Shown: one piece after another, positions 4,390 through 5,220 of the stretch
Layout of the letters: each line of letters opens with the position of its first letter
How positions within the stretch are numbered: the first letter of the stretch is position 1
DNA from: Holophagaceae bacterium
GTDB taxonomy: Bacteria; Acidobacteriota; Holophagae; Holophagales; Holophagaceae
Length of the DNA stretch: 5,220 nt
Assembly (NCBI GenBank): GCA_025353305.1
Contig: JANXQX010000145.1
Span: forward strand, 1 to 5,220
Reading direction: 5' to 3'
The notes under the pieces: generated by a model
The model's database searches: none
Seen by the model: only the letters and a program-made list of their open reading frames with translations
What the model was told of the DNA's origin: nothing
Made by a program: the position numbers and the translations under genes

Positions 4390-5220
4390 TTACTCCCCTT
4401 GCATGAAGGGATAGCGGTAATCGGTGGCAGGGACAAATGTTTCCTTGATGGTCCTCGGGCTGATCCAGCGCACGAGGTTCAGGATGGAGCCGGCCTTGTC
4501 GTTGGTGCCGGAGGCGCGGGCGCCGCCGAAGGGCTGCTGCCCCACGACCGCGCCGGTAGGCTTGTCGTTGATATAGAAATTCCCGGCGGCATTGCGGAGC
4601 AGATCCATGGCCTGCTGCACGGCTTTGCGGTCCTGGCTGAAGACCGCGCCGGTGAGGGCGTAGGGGCTGGTCTGATCCACCGTGTGCAGGATCTCGGTCC
4701 AGTGGTGCTCGTCGTAGACATGCACGGTGAGCACGGGTCCGAAGAGCTCTTCGCACATGGTCTGGTACTTCGGGGTCTTGGCTACGATCACCGTGGGCCG
4801 CACGAAATAGCCTGTTGAATCATCGCACTGTCCACCCACCAGGATGCTGGCATCGCTGGAGGCCTTCGCCGCTTCGATGGCTTCTTTCTGCGTCTGGAAC
4901 GAACCCGCGTCAATGACCGCGCCCATGAAATTGGAGAAGTCGCCCACATCGCCCATCTTGATGCTTTCGACCTGCGCGGCGAGCTGGTCTTTCACCTTGG
5001 GCCAAAGGTTCGAGGGAATGTAGACCCGGCTGGCGGCGCTGCATTTCTGTCCCTGGTATTCAAACGCCCCGCGCACGATGGCGGTCACCAGCGCCTGGGG
5101 ATCGGCGCTGGGATGGGCCAGGATGAAATCCTTGCCGCCGGTCTCGCCCACCAGCCGCGGATACCCGTGGTACTTGCCGATGTTGGCGGCGATGGTTTTC
5201 CACATCCCATGGAATACCGG
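4390..5220 (-). CDS. pruA: 1-pyrroline-5-carboxylate dehydrogenase, C-terminal half
   Basis: The last 276 codons of an aldehyde dehydrogenase that oxidises L-glutamate gamma-semialdehyde (in equilibrium with 1-pyrroline-5-carboxylate) to glutamate with NAD+, the second step of proline breakdown and also a step of arginine/ornithine use. The frame stays open to the window edge (PVFHGMWKTIA...), so the start lies beyond 5220; family members have about 540 residues. Counting from the edge, the catalytic glutamate is E26 in VGETGGKD and the nucleophilic cysteine is C60 in YQGQKCSAASR. Their 34-residue spacing equals that of the human enzyme (E314, C348). EELFGP is at 157-162 and FGGARASGTNDKAGS at 231-245; the latter, with NLVRWISPRTIKETF, is specific to P5C dehydrogenases and carries the aldehyde-anchor region. 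No proline dehydrogenase domain is visible; whether it is fused (PutA) cannot be judged, but the C-terminus ends like monofunctional PruA/RocA. Stop is TAA. Confidence 0.95.
   Translation of the reverse strand, partial: PVFHGMWKTIAANIGKYHGYPRLVGETGGKDFILAHPSADPQALVTAIVRGAFEYQGQKCSAASRVYIPSNLWPKVKDQLAAQVESIKMGDVGDFSNFMGAVIDAGSFQTQKEAIEAAKASSDASILVGGQCDDSTGYFVRPTVIVAKTPKYQTMCEELFGPVLTVHVYDEHHWTEILHTVDQTSPYALTGAVFSQDRKAVQQAMDLLRNAAGNFYINDKPTGAVVGQQPFGGARASGTNDKAGSILNLVRWISPRTIKETFVPATDYRYPFMQGE

Overview
The window is GC-rich bacterial chromosome holding six protein genes, one of them cut by each window edge. Two lie on the plus strand (1-1508) and four on the minus strand (5220-1547), so the two groups converge at about 1509-1546. 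High GC, the monofunctional type of proline-derived P5C dehydrogenase, and a short (395-residue) homogentisate dioxygenase-like protein would fit a free-living heterotroph such as a member of the Acidobacteriota (Holophagae/Geothrix-like). That assignment is a weak inference; nothing in the window is a phylogenetic marker.

Plus strand: the C-terminal end of an unrecognised protein (to 309) is followed by a predicted class I SAM-dependent methyltransferase (693-1508, TTG start, strong ribosome binding site). Between them lies a 363-bp element (309-671) with perfect 22-bp terminal inverted repeats and a TTA target duplication. It has no convincing gene of its own and looks like a MITE, with ends resembling the IS5 family. 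It landed inside the stop codon of the upstream gene. Removing the element and one TTA copy rebuilds a TAA stop and places the methyltransferase start 17 nt downstream, so the two genes were very probably a tight operon.

Minus strand, in order of transcription: the C-terminal half of 1-pyrroline-5-carboxylate dehydrogenase (5220-4390, proline to glutamate); a pRiA4b ORF-3-like protein (4345-3785) that is visibly poorer in GC; a homogentisate 1,2-dioxygenase family protein (3721-2534, tyrosine/phenylalanine catabolism); and an MscS-type mechanosensitive channel (2431-1547). Gaps are 44, 63 and 102 nt. The two catabolic enzymes suggest a locus for using amino acids as carbon source, with the pRiA4b-like gene a likely later arrival. 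The 102-nt gap before mscS holds three tandem heptamers and nested palindromes of a REP-like kind.

I found no tRNA, rRNA, CRISPR array or clear intrinsic terminator. No new multi-gene system is evident. The best leads are the MITE and its neat insertion site, and the repeat cluster upstream of mscS.
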